From: Rhizodiscina lignyota
Lineage: Eukaryota > Ascomycota > Dothideomycetes > Aulographales > Rhizodiscinaceae
Length of the DNA: 64,000 nucleotides
Direction: 5' to 3'
Assembly (NCBI GenBank): GCA_010015805.1
Contig: ML978122.1
Location: forward strand, 2,514,453 to 2,578,452
Shown here: piece by piece, positions 11,712 through 21,702 of the stretch
Layout of the letters: each line of letters begins with the position of its first letter
Numbering within the stretch: position 1 is the stretch's first letter
Program-made: the position numbers and the translations under genes
The notes under the pieces: model-generated
Told to the model about the DNA's origin: nothing
Seen by the model: only the letters and a program-made list of their open reading frames with translations
The model's database searches: none

Positions 11712-12523
11712 CTATGAATGACTTGGTGGGAGACGTGACAGTGAAGCTATTCACTTACTCTTTCACTTGCTTTGCCGCACACATTCTGTTAAAGTGATCT
11801 TTGCCCATGCTCTTCTTCAGTCACGAAGGACTTTCCCTCTCGCAACAGCTCTTATCAAATGCTTCATGCGACCGAATGCTGTTAAATTGGTGATGCTGTT
11901 TCTGTCTCTGCAGAGGAGGATAGCTTGACATCGCTGACGTTCAAGGTTATGCCGTCGCTCTAACCGCTTCCAGACTTGATGACCTGCTACGGCCCACGCA
12001 ATATTCGTAGCGTTTATTGCCCAATGTGATCTTGAAGCTCTTCTTTATGACAATTATGAGCTGTGGAATATATTGCAGATCTTTTATAGACGGCGATGCC
12101 TGTGCTGAAGCGTAACCATGTGCAGCTCCATGTCTGGAATCATGCAAGACTATTTCGTCCGCACAAGTCGAATTCGGAGAAAGATGCCCTTCGTCAACGG
12201 CCACGGCAAGTTCACAGCAAAACTTTAAATGCACCTCCGACGTCTGCCTGTCAGACCTCTCATCGCCATCCCGTGAGACGTGAAGCTTCGAGTACACATG
12301 CCTTTGCTGTCTCCTCCAGCGTAGTCAGTAACTCGCCATCTCTGGCACAGGTAAGTGAGCGGAAGCGTGCCGCCCGTCAACTAAGGAGACGTGCCGAAAA
12401 CGTCGCGATTGTCATCGGATGCAACCCCGCGTTCCCTTGCCATGAGAAGATACAATTGTAGATTTGGAATTGCTATCTTCATTTCTAAGCTCTCAGTCTC
12501 CGCATAGCGCTTCCTTTTAATTA

Positions 12524-13738
12524 ATGTCTGCCCGTTCCTCTCTCGCGCGACTCACTGCTCTGCGTTCGCACTTCCACACCAATCTGCGACCCCAGCTAAG
12601 CTCTTCCACACCAGCTGCACCTACGAGATCGTTCCAGACAGCAGCGCCGACAATGGCACCCCTCCCCAAGACCATGAAGGCCGTCGAAATCGACGAGACT
12701 GGCGGCGTCGAAGTCCTCAAGTACCGCGACGTGCCCGTCCCAGAGCCAAAGGCAGGCCAATTGCTCGTCAAGAACGATGTCGCGGGCATCAATTACATCG
12801 ACACGTGCGCAATCTCCACCCTTCAACCCTCACAACTATGCCTTCTCCTCCATGAGCAAGACTGAGCTGACGCGTTGTGACTCACCAGCTACTTCCGCTC
12901 CGGCCTCTACAAACCGCCCACCTTTCCCTACCGCCTCGGACGCGAGTCCGCCGGCACCGTCATCGCTCTCGGCCCCTCCTCCGCAGACGCGAATTACTAC
13001 GGCATCAAGGAGGGCGACCACGTCATCTGCCTCTCCGAGGCGACATACGCGCAATACTCAGCCGTCCCCGCAGTCAAGACCCTCAAGATACCATCAGGCG
13101 TGAGCAGCGAGACCGCATGCGCAGCGTTCCTGCAGGGCCTCACGGCGCTCACGATGATACGCGAGAGCTATGCGGTGCAGAAGGGCGATTGGATACTGGT
13201 GCATGCGGCGGCGGGAGGGACAGGGCAGTGGCTTGTGAGGTTGTTGCACGCGACGGGGGCGAAGACGATTGCGACGGCGAGCACGGACGAGAAGCTGGCG
13301 CTTGCGAAGAAGCTCGGCGCGGACGTGCTGGTCAACTACTCGAACGAGGACGTCAAGGCGAAGGTCATGGAGGCCACAGGCGGGAAGGGCGTTGCGGCCG
13401 TGTTTGACGGCGTGGGCAAAACGACGTTCGATTTATCGCTGGACTGTCTCGCGCGGAAGGGTACGCTGGCCAGCTTTGGCAATGCCTCGGGCGCAGTGCC
13501 ACCGTTTGCAATTGCACGGCTCAGTGGCAAGAACATCAAGTTGTTAAGGCCGACGCTGTTCCAATATATTGATACGAGGGAAGAGCTGGAGCACTATGTC
13601 AACGAGATGTTTGGACTGATTAAGGAGCACAATTGGGAAGTGCCGGTGCACAAGGTGTATCCGCTGAGTGAAGCAGGAACGGCACAGGAAGATCTCACGG
13701 GCAGGAAGACGACAGGGAAGCTGTTACTGAAACCGTGA
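12524..13738 (+). CDS. NADPH:quinone oxidoreductase (zeta-crystallin / Zta1-like)
   Basis: Exons 12524-12804 and 12889-13738, with an 84-nt intron, give 376 residues. It is a zinc-free medium-chain reductase: the GroES-like half starts at MKAVEIDETGGVEVLKYRDV and contains GINYIDTYFRSGLY. The NADPH-binding motif lies in VHAAAGGTGQWLVRLL, followed by ATASTDEKLALAKKLGAD. The family reduces quinones and alkenals with NADPH. Residues 1-43 are Ser/Ala/Arg-rich without acids, like a mitochondrial targeting sequence. A second in-frame ATG (12653, MAPLPKTMKAVE) would make the usual cytosolic form of about 333 residues, so dual localisation through alternative starts is possible. Codon use is GC3-rich in exon 2. 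Family call is strong. Confidence 0.92.
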
Positions 13739-13977
13739 ACAAAAAGTCGAAAGTGAATTGATCCATTCGTTGGAGGGTATCTAACATTTTGCTAGAAGTA
13801 AAGTGACCGCCCATGTTTTCAGTGAAAGAAAAGCTTCGATTCAATCAACCAAAGCATCGCCGAGTCTGTTCCATGAAGCCCAATTTTTGTTATGCAATCT
13901 GTGACACATCGATGAACAACTCGTCAGTGAAATTTGACCTTCTCTGCACCAAGAGTAGGTTCCTAGAACCACATCAT

Positions 13978-15880
13978 TTAATCAGTGTCACTTTTAGAAG
14001 GCTCGCCAACTTCTTCATCCTCATCCTCTTCAGTCTTCCACGTCACCGGCTTGATCGGCTTCGGCACCAGCTCGTTTGGGAGATACGTGAAGAAGCTGCA
14101 GTACGTGCGGCTCACGGTGTCGATGTTCCAGAGGCTGGGGCCGTCTTTGTCCTTGAGCGCGAGACGGCGGATCGTGGCCTCCATCTTCATTCCCAGGAAG
14201 ACGCTCTTGAGGATGTGATCTTCGACCCAGAACTCGTAGTCGGGGAACTCGTCCTTCTTGGTCGTGGTTGCAGAGTCCTTCTGAGCTTTTGGTACATCCC
14301 ACGTCTGGAAGTCGGGCACCTCCCACTTCTTGCACCACATGCGCCCCAGCATCTTGGCCTCGATATCCTCCTTGATCTTCGGATCCAGATATACCTCCTC
14401 TGCCCGATGATCACCGAACTCAATCTTGGTAACCTCAAGTCCAAGCGTCTTCTCCTCGGCCACAACCAGCTGTTCGGAAAGGGATTGGCGCAACACGGCC
14501 ATCGGCTTGAACAACTCCTCTGACCCATGCGCCGTAAGTGCCAGCGCCAACAGAGCCTTGGCCTTGTCATCCGACATGCCCGATCCACCTTCCTTACTTC
14601 CCCACACCTCATCACCGTACACGTTCTCGGTCACATCTTGCATCCATGCCGCCGTGCTCTTGACATAAAGGCCCTCGTGATAGCCACCAGTCAACACGGA
14701 ACATGCGACATTGAAGTCACCGGGCAAGTGGAGGCCAGCAGCAAAGACATTGGGCAGCTCCTCTGCAGCGAGGTTGCAGACGGCCTTCGCTGCCTGGATG
14801 CTGGCGATGAGATCGCGCTCGGCAGTCGGAGAGCAGACATCGTGGATGAGAAGATAGTTGTAGAAGTTTGCCAGAATACGAGTCGTGAGCAGATATTCGT
14901 TTGGCGGAACGACGGTTGGGAGGAAAGAGGACCTATGCTAAAGTTATAAAACCGGCTCTTCCAGTAACACTAAATGTGGGGGAAAGAAACATACAAGAAT
15001 CCCTTGACCACGCCTTCGAAGTCCACGACCCACTTGCGCTCGCTTGGATCCTTGTCGTCACCAACTTGATACTTGCTCTTCACCTCCGAAATCTCCAGTG
15101 CCGACATGCCTTCCAAGTCATTCTTGCTGAGTCCAGCGAATTGATTCACCACAGCCTCAATCCCGCCGTACTTCAAGAACGCGCCGAAGATGTTCATGTT
15201 GCTCTGATGAAACTTGCGGCGTCCGGTGTAGCGATGGATGGCGACTTGGATACGAGCGTGAAACGGCTCATCAGGATCGTAGATCTGGCGCTCCTCGGCG
15301 TACTCGGCAGGAGTGACGGGCGGATCAGTGTAGTACTCCTCGAAGCCAGTGGGCTTGAGCATGCCCTTCGTCATTTCCGGCTTGTTTGGGTCACGCTGAG
15401 GGCCCGTCACGATGTTTGGCGGCAACTTTGCCTTCTGCTGGCCACCGAATTGCTTCTCCACGTTTGGAAGCGCGACATAGTCGATGTCACCATCGGGCCA
15501 GTGATACGGGATCTTGCGGCGGATTCTCTTGTCAGGCGTGATCTCCAGGAAGGGAGACTTCTTGAGCGCGGCAACGACCGCGGCGAGAGGCTTGAAGCGC
15601 TTCATCTTGGAAAAGCTCATGACGTGCTTGACGGAGATCGTGTCGTTGGCGTTGCCGTTCATATGCATCCTGAGGTACGAGTCGGTGGCGAGGTTTTCGT
15701 CAGAGAAGTAGAATTCTACCTGTACGTAAAGTTAATATGTCCAAGAGAATTGAGTGTGAATGGAGCGCTTGCCTGACGGCGGATCTCGTCTGCTTCGGGG
15801 TGCTCTTGAGGATCTTGCTCAGCGGTAGCCATGGAAGGCGTCTCGCCTGCAGTGCGTTCAACCTTTGACATTGCAGCCAT
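13978..15880 (-). CDS. La-motif / Arb1 fusion: Argonaute siRNA chaperone subunit with an RNA-binding domain
   Basis: Exons (reverse strand) 15880-15773, 15719-14995 and 14932-13978 give 595 residues. Residues about 30-97 form a La motif: EIRRQVEFYFSDENLATDSY, then SFSKMKRFKPLAAVVAAL. From about residue 160 the protein matches the Argonaute siRNA chaperone subunit Arb1: GFEEYYTDPPVTPAEYAEER, FGAFLKYGGIEA, VDFEGVVKGFLSSFLP, LLIHDVCS, AAEELPNVFAAGLHLPGDFN, and near the C-terminus SFFTYLPNELVPKP. In fission yeast Arb1 with Arb2 and Ago1 forms the ARC complex that holds duplex siRNA. The La motif and the start of the Arb1 domain sit in one uninterrupted exon, so the fusion is not a gene-joining error. 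Intron 1 (15720-15772) must begin with GC (CAG|GCAAGC) to restore the La motif; intron 2 (62 nt) is GT-AG. The tail is acidic. Confidence 0.88.
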
Positions 15881-17610
15881 GTTGTTGGATGGTTGAGTCA
15901 AGTGGTTGTGTGAGCTCAAGGAATGCAAATGAGAGTGCAAAGGGAGAGGATGAACGAAGGAACCAATTTCCGAAAAGGTTGTGTTTACTTGAAGCTTAAG
16001 CTCCCGCGGGAGACAGTGCGTAAAACGCGGCGCGCGAATTGTGGTGTCAAGTGAAGCGAACGGTGTGAAAACACGATCAGTCGGAAACGCGCAGGAAACG
16101 AGAGCAAGAGCGTTCCCGACTCGCAGAGGAAGTGAATGAAATGCTTAAAGAAAGGATCATTTGGATAACATCTTTCATTCGAATCCTCCGCCCTTTTCAC
16201 GCCTCTCACGACGCGTCGAGTTTTCACGCGTTGAGGTTCTTCGCAGACGCTGCTCCAGTGATGACGTCCATGGCGTTCCTTCCGTCTTCCAGCCCTACGA
16301 ACGAGGCACAAGCCAGAAAAAGCAGAGCCACACACGTTTCAGGACGTCTTATCATAGAACTTCCATTATTCTCTTCTTTCGTTCAGCCATCCAACAACTC
16401 ACGGGAGTGTGACACTTCTGATATGTATCGTGTCTGGATGTATCTCAGCTAACCACAGACGGCAAAGGATAACAAATCAAACGCATACTTGAATAGGCAA
16501 AAGCCTCGTCTCAGTAGCAGCTTTTAGGACCCCATGCAGGGCAGAAGCTATGTCCTGCTAGACAATTTGCCAGTCATCTAACTCTTGAAGAGTGGTACAC
16601 AACTGACATATCTTCTCAAGCAACGAACATGCGCTCCATTCCTGCTGTCAAAGTCTGGACTGTCTCTAATGCTCAAGCTGTTCCGTTCCTAAGCTGGCCG
16701 GAAGCCAGCGACCGCCAGTCTGCTCTGAGTGACACGAATTCAACCGGGCGTTGGCTGTCAGGCTCACTCGGATCACCATTGACATTATAAAGAAATACCA
16801 ATTCAGCTATAGCCTCTAGGGTCGAACGCTCGATTACGAACGCTGCGACTAAAAATACCGAGCATTTCTCCACCTAATCCAAATACGATCTCTCTACACT
16901 GCTTTCGGTTGGCTGCCGATCTCCCGATTCTGCACTCAGCCCCCTGGACGAGATAAGCGCTACACCAAACTCGAACCTACATCAGCTCTCTCGCAGATCG
17001 ATCAAATGATGCACTACATCTGTGGCACTGTGCGAACCTCGATACACCCTCGATCTTGAGTCCTTATGTAAGACCACGCATCTACTAGGTGCAGGGTTGC
17101 AAAGGTCCCCATCAAAGTCTAGTATTGATAATTATTGGGACGGCTCTCACTGGCTCAACCTCATCTGGTATTTCTCGCCTTTTCCGTCTTGATGACACTC
17201 GCAGATGCTCGGATCGTACGGACACGGTAGTCAGGCTCGCCGTCAGTCGCCGTCACAGGCACAAGGTCATCTTCTTACTCAACTTTAACCCCTATATCAG
17301 CGTATGACTGGCCACCACAACCAAGGGCATACGCAACATCCTCGCTGGCCTTGCTGCATTTCGCTACAGCTGCACTGGAAGCGAGGAGCGACCCCAGACT
17401 TGGACCAACATTCCCGTCCAGTTTACAAGAAGACGAAAATCCTGAAACACGCCGAGCTGATGAGATGCAGCACGGATTATTGTTCCCCGCTGTATTCGCG
17501 CCTGGAAATGCCCTTACGCTCAATACGGTCCTTTTTGGATGTCGTCAGAGGTACCAGGAACGATCGAAAGAAGCCTCGCCTAGCCCCCAGATTTGGCATC
17601 TTTTCAGCCA
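15881..17610. other. Intergenic 1.7 kb between divergent genes
   Basis: This is the shared upstream region of the La-Arb1 gene (-) and the secreted-protein gene (+). Short frames are present but none is supported. No tRNA-like cloverleaf survives inspection. Confidence 0.45.
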
Positions 17611-17614
17611 AGAG

Positions 17615-17620
17615 TATATA
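17615..17620 (+). promoter_or_regulatory. TATA box of the secreted-protein gene
   Basis: A TATATA element lies about 150 bp before the ATG at 17772. It is followed by a long pyrimidine-rich tract (about 17692-17761, TTTTTTTCC and CTTCCCTTTTTTCC) and a purine-rich Kozak context TATCAAAATGA. This arrangement is common in strongly expressed fungal genes. Confidence 0.5.
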
Positions 17621-17771
17621 GGGTCAGCTCTTATGCTTCTCAGACTTCTCGATATATTTCACAAATTTTCTATTGACAAAAGCCAAGAGCTACCATTTCC
17701 GCTATCTCTTTTTTTCCATCTACTATTTTCCTAGTTTTCCTACTTCCCTTTTTTCCTTACCTAATATCAAA

Positions 17772-18524
17772 ATGAAGCTCTCGCTTGCTAGCTGCCTCAT
17801 TCTGGCCCTCGGCGTCACTGCCGTCCCTCTCGAGGAGCGTCAAAACGTCGTCGCGTCTACTCAGGCCGTAGCGGACAGCAACGGATCGAATAACGTTGTG
17901 GCTGCCACCAGTGCCAACGCAGGCGGGCCTGCCACAACTCCAGCTGTCCAACAACTCGACTCCATCCCGAAGGCACCCGCCCCAGCCCCAGCGAAGCCGG
18001 ACACCAGCACTATTCCTTCGAACCTTGCGGCCATGATTCCTTCCGACATCTTGGACGGTTCGCACGCCTCCTCGCTCGCCGCGTCCCTGAGCAGCTCTGG
18101 AGCGGAGGCAGCAGCCAACGCCATGACCTCCGACTTCTTGAAGAACGCTGACTTCCCGAGCACCTTCCACAAGTGCAGCGGCACATCCAAACCCGACGGT
18201 TCTATGTACGCAGAGTATTTCTTCGACAAGGTGTCATCCAAGAACTACAAGTCTTTCTGCCCCGACTGGGAGAAGGCCATCAAGGGAAACAAGAAGTGCC
18301 CCAAGGAGATCTACAGCGGCGAGAACTGGATGAACTGCAAGATTGAGCCATTCGGCTCAAGCGACGCTTACGGCTACTCATCGTTCCATATCCCCAAGGG
18401 CATCGACTCCAAGACTGCCTTCGAGTGTCTGGGTGACACGTACAGCGCCGAGCTCAAGAGCCCCTATGGCAAGATCGGCTCTTGCAGCACCTCCGTTACC
18501 AAGACATCCGTCAAGTTCTACTGA
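17772..18524 (+). CDS. Small secreted cysteine-containing protein (effector-like)
   Basis: A single exon of 250 residues. The N-terminus MKLSLASCLILALGVTAVPL is a clear signal peptide, followed by LEERQ, a possible cleavage region. Residues about 25-125 are low-complexity Ala/Ser/Pro/Thr with the run APAPAPAKP. The C-terminal 110 residues form a compact domain with six Cys: in FHKCSG, SFCPDW, KKCPKE, MNCKIE, FECLGD and GSCSTS. The even Cys number suggests three disulphides. No enzyme motif or GPI-anchor signal is seen; the protein ends KTSVKFY. I do not recognise the family. The strong promoter and secretion signal are consistent with a cell-wall protein or effector, but that is inference. 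Confidence 0.85.
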   Translation: MKLSLASCLILALGVTAVPLEERQNVVASTQAVADSNGSNNVVAATSANAGGPATTPAVQQLDSIPKAPAPAPAKPDTSTIPSNLAAMIPSDILDGSHASSLAASLSSSGAEAAANAMTSDFLKNADFPSTFHKCSGTSKPDGSMYAEYFFDKVSSKNYKSFCPDWEKAIKGNKKCPKEIYSGENWMNCKIEPFGSSDAYGYSSFHIPKGIDSKTAFECLGDTYSAELKSPYGKIGSCSTSVTKTSVKFY

Positions 18525-18894
18525 ACTTTGCGGTGAAGGGTTCCCGTTGGCCGTTCGCGGCTCTATGACGGGCGAGAAGAAGGGTCAGGGACCAGGCTGG
18601 CATATGCATGGATGGGCGTTTAAAAAATGAAAAGAAAAATCATAGCGGTAACTTTTAGTCTTAGTCTCTATTCATCTCTTAAGATTCATTCATTCGGCAG
18701 TGCCGTCAAAGTAGACAAATTAAAAAGTACTTTAAATAGCGCTTGACGCTGCCAGACTACGAGCCGACCGAGCCTGCCACGTATCTTATACGCAAACTCA
18801 ATATGGAAACAGTGTGCATTTTGTGCAAATGCCCTTGGGTATCACATATCATACATTTAGTGAGACAGCCGCCCAACCGTAAATGCACCAGATT
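18525..18894. other. Intergenic between convergent genes
   Basis: This is the common 3' flank of the secreted-protein gene (+) and the multikinase gene (-). An A-rich segment follows the first stop. Nothing else is recognised. Confidence 0.45.
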
Positions 18895-20186
18895 TTACGC
18901 CGTGCCCAAGCCATCTAAGAGATCCTCTAATACTTTTGCCATGCTCCTCACTCCCTGTAGAGCGTTTTCATCCCGGCCTTTGCCAGGCGTCCACCTTGCG
19001 TGCGCGAAATCAATTAGCTTGACTGCCGCGAGCTTCGGACCCAGCTCTTCGTCATCGTCGTATTCATCATCCATCTCTTCGTCAATACCGTCTTCTACTT
19101 CGGCAGCTAGCTTTGCCTTTGTAGCTTCGTAAGCCTCCGGGTCGCCCTCGTACACGAACAGTATGCTCGCAGAGTACATCCGACTCTCCTCATTCTCCAG
19201 TGCCTCCTGGATGCCGCGAAGTTCTCCCGTAAAGTAGCTCAACAGCTCTTGTGCCCTTTCTTGCTCATTGTCTTCTGCGTCGGCCCTCGTACGACAGGGC
19301 ATCCCAATGTACTCCCTAAACCCATCCGCCACGTTCTCCGTAATGAAATTCCGCCCATAAAACTTGGTGTACTTCGTGTATCCACTATCCTCGTCATACT
19401 CCCACATATCGGCCTTCTTCTCGCCCTCCTTCAGCACCTCGTCCTTGACCTTCTCCTTCCCGCCCTTCTCCACTTTGGGCCCGCGCCCCCAGACCTTCAT
19501 CCCCGCTATCCTGAACCCCAAACTCCCACTTGTGCTTCGCGCCGCGACATCATCCAGTCGTGCCCTCTTCGCGGCAGGAGCATCGTCGTCCCATAACCGT
19601 GCGCCCAGCTTGACGTCTAGTATATTTGGCTTCGTGAACCCAGCCGCGACGTCCTCCATCACGATGTGTAGGTCTGTGTCGAGCGGCTTGCCATGCAAGC
19701 GGTCCCCTGACTCTGCGACTGCTGTTCCATTCGCCGTCGCCGTCGCACTTGAAGTCGCTGGGTTGCTCGCGGTCGCGCCAGAGGCGGTTACGTCACCGCT
19801 CGAACCGCTGTTGGAAGTCGAGTTCGAGTCCGAAATAGAGCCACCGCGCGTCAGCGTGCCCATGAACGTCGGCATATATTGTGCGAAGGCTGGATGCTCT
19901 GCCGCGGCGGACTCGTAGAAGGAGACTTCGGCTTGGGTGCATGGCTTGATTACTAGAGCGCCGGAAGCGTCTGAGAGGACGCCCTCGCTAAAGAATGACA
20001 CGAAATATCAGCGGCTGACCCAAATATAAGAACTCTAGACTGAAATCGCGTGCCTGACGCGTGCATGACGCGAGAGGGAAGGAGCTTGTGCTCGTGGCGG
20101 AGGCGAGAGTGAACGTACTGTCCTGCGGCGACATTGTTGTATGCTACGAGCGAATCGGCGTCAATTGGCACGGAGGGTTTTGGCAT
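18895..20186 (-). CDS. Inositol polyphosphate multikinase (Arg82/IPMK family)
   Basis: Exons (reverse) 20186-20119 and 19987-18895 give 386 residues. The intron (131 nt) is GT-AG and restores AAGHEGVLSDASGALVIKPC, the family N-terminus. The signature PxxxDxKxG is present as PNILDVKLG, followed by SGSLGFRIAGMKVWG, YTKYTKFYGRNF and, near the C-terminus, the Mg-binding segment VKLIDFAHARW. The family phosphorylates inositol trisphosphate to tetrakis/pentakisphosphates and links to phosphate and transcriptional control. There is a Ser/Thr/Ala/Asn-rich low-complexity insert (about residues 75-115) and an acidic run (DEEMDDEYDDDEE) near the end. The start gives MPKPSVPIDADSLVAYNNVAAG. The frame is open further upstream, so a longer N-terminus is possible. 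Family call is strong. Confidence 0.9.
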
Positions 20187-20547
20187 ATTCGCAGGAGGGG
20201 GTGGTAGCGTTGTGGAAACATTGATGCAGGAGAGAAAGTTTGTCCTTGAGGTTTTCTGATAAATCACGGCGCCCTGATTGTCGCCCCAATTGAGGTGGTA
20301 TTGCGAATGCTGGGCACGGACCATTTATAGCCGAGCGTAGGTTAATTACGTCGTTTGAAATTGTGATGTTCATTTTGTTTTCTGGCTAATACCCGCTTAG
20401 CTACGCCCAGATATGTATACTGAAAGCCCGTTTGCCCTGTCGGACTCCGATCGCTACGCCGCCCATGCAAATGCCCAACACCCACGCACGTCAAACTCGG
20501 GCCACCATCGTAAAGGCCCGCCCGTGGAATTCAGGCCTTGAAATGAA
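20187..20547. other. Intergenic, tandem reverse-strand genes
   Basis: This is the 5' flank of the multikinase gene and the 3' flank of the histone-fold gene. No feature beyond presumed promoter and terminator function is seen. Confidence 0.4.
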
Positions 20548-21702
20548 TCATTGGACTACATCTCCGTTTGGCATGACGAAGCCTCTTCCAGAGCTCGTGC
20601 CAGGCCTCTCCCCATTCACTGCCCTGGCCTCCATCTGCAGCTGCTGGCTCGCCGGATCCCGGTTCATCTCGGGTGAAGATACATAGGCGACGGACGTACG
20701 ATTTGAACGCGGCGATTGATCCACCTGCATCGCGTCGCTGCCAGCCGAGGTTGGTGGTTGCGGATGGATAATGTTCTGCTGCTCGAGGCTATGGCTTCTG
20801 CTATGGCCGCTGTGACTGCGCGCATGAGCGTGACCGTTTACACCAATTGCTGGTGAGCCCATTGGCGGAGGCATCGATTGTCCGTTAGTTTGATAGCCAT
20901 AAGGTAACTGTTGCTGTTGAGGTCCTCGTGACTGCCCCTGTGCATCCTCCATCTGAACCTCGCCCTGACCGCTCCGACTCACAGGTCGTGCGGCCCTCTT
21001 CTCGGCCATTTCCGCCTGCTTCTTCGCTTGCTTCTCCTTGAAGTCGCGGTAGCTCTGCGTCCTCGGGACGACGTCGCTCAGGAACTCCAGGTTGTCGATC
21101 CGCGCGACGGCGTTAGCGACATCCTTGTACTGGATATTGCGACGTGGCTTGCGCTCGGATTTGACAACATTGTGCGTCTGTTCGACAAGATACTGCACGA
21201 ACATTTCAGTGGCGACTGTGATGACAAAAGCGGCATTGTTGGAACAGGAGGTTGTGTCGGGGTCTGTGGCGATGATTTTCTTTACTCGGGCAACTGTGAA
21301 ACAAGGAGATTAGAAGAGATTACGGTGCTCTACATGAATCCGTCGTCATAATGAGCCAGATGAAGTTTTCAGTATTCGCAGCTGTTCTCCTCTTGATGGC
21401 GCAGCTCCTACGGCGTTGAAATGCGCTTTGAACGAAACGGTCACGGGACTTCTAAGGGGCTTCATGGGGGGCTTCAATGACTGTTGGATGGGCGTTGAGG
21501 TGCTTTGACAGAGTGTGTAGACAGAATAAGGACGCAAGAAGTATTCAATATCTCGCACACACGGAAAAGTCTGGGGAGGTAAGAACATCCAATGAACGAG
21601 GCTGATTGTTATGGGATAAAGGAGCAGAATCAACTCACGTGGCAAAGATACTGAGCCTGTAAACTCTGTAGGAGGTTGTATTGGCGTATTGTTGTACGGC
21701 AT
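20548..21702 (-). CDS. Histone-fold protein, Dpb3/CHRAC-like subunit of DNA polymerase epsilon
   Basis: Exons (reverse) 21702-21639 and 21293-20548 give 269 residues. The join yields SLPLARVKKIIATDPDTTSC followed by SNNAAFVITVATEMFVQYLV and RKPRRNIQYKDVANAVARID, a CBF/NF-Y-type histone fold (about residues 20-105), as in Dpb3 and CHRAC subunits. Such subunits bind double-stranded DNA and act in replication and heterochromatin inheritance. After the fold comes a Lys/Arg/Glu helix (FKEKQAKKQAEMAEKRAA), then a long disordered Gln/Ser/His/Pro-rich tail, longer than in yeast. The intron (345 nt) is by far the longest inferred in the window; a GTGAGT donor and CACAG acceptor support it, but a missed exon inside is possible. 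Related NF-YC-like subunits are the alternative assignment. Confidence 0.82.

Larger units (their letters stand above)
8966..12523. other. Gene-poor 3.5-kb interval
   Basis: No convincing protein gene is found. Frames of 60-121 codons (for example 9667-10014 and 12096-12461, both +) lack motifs and splice context. The interval contains two imperfect copies of a 20-bp unit AGGCTAGTG..ATTAAGG near 11024-11065, perfect 10-bp tandem copies near 10931-10950, a TATA/CT-rich promoter-like site near 11156 and a (TGT)n microsatellite near 11671. It could hold a non-coding transcript; the sequence alone cannot show this. Confidence 0.45.

Noticed and set aside
12877-13407. 176-codon frame on the + strand inside the quinone oxidoreductase
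   Set aside because: Alternative frame of a GC-rich exon with repetitive Arg/Gly/His composition; the oxidoreductase frame explains the DNA fully.
14933-15000. Possibility that the Arb1 gene starts downstream and the La motif belongs to another gene
   Set aside because: The La motif and the first part of the Arb1 domain lie in the same open exon (14995-15719) without a stop or splice signal between them.
13813-15776. Several long + strand frames (up to 291 codons) over the La-Arb1 gene
   Set aside because: Antisense shadows; the reverse strand gives a continuous La-Arb1 protein with proper splice sites.
16895-16990. tRNA-like GGTTCGAGT box on the reverse strand
   Set aside because: The flanking bases do not pair as a T-stem and no acceptor or anticodon arm can be formed.
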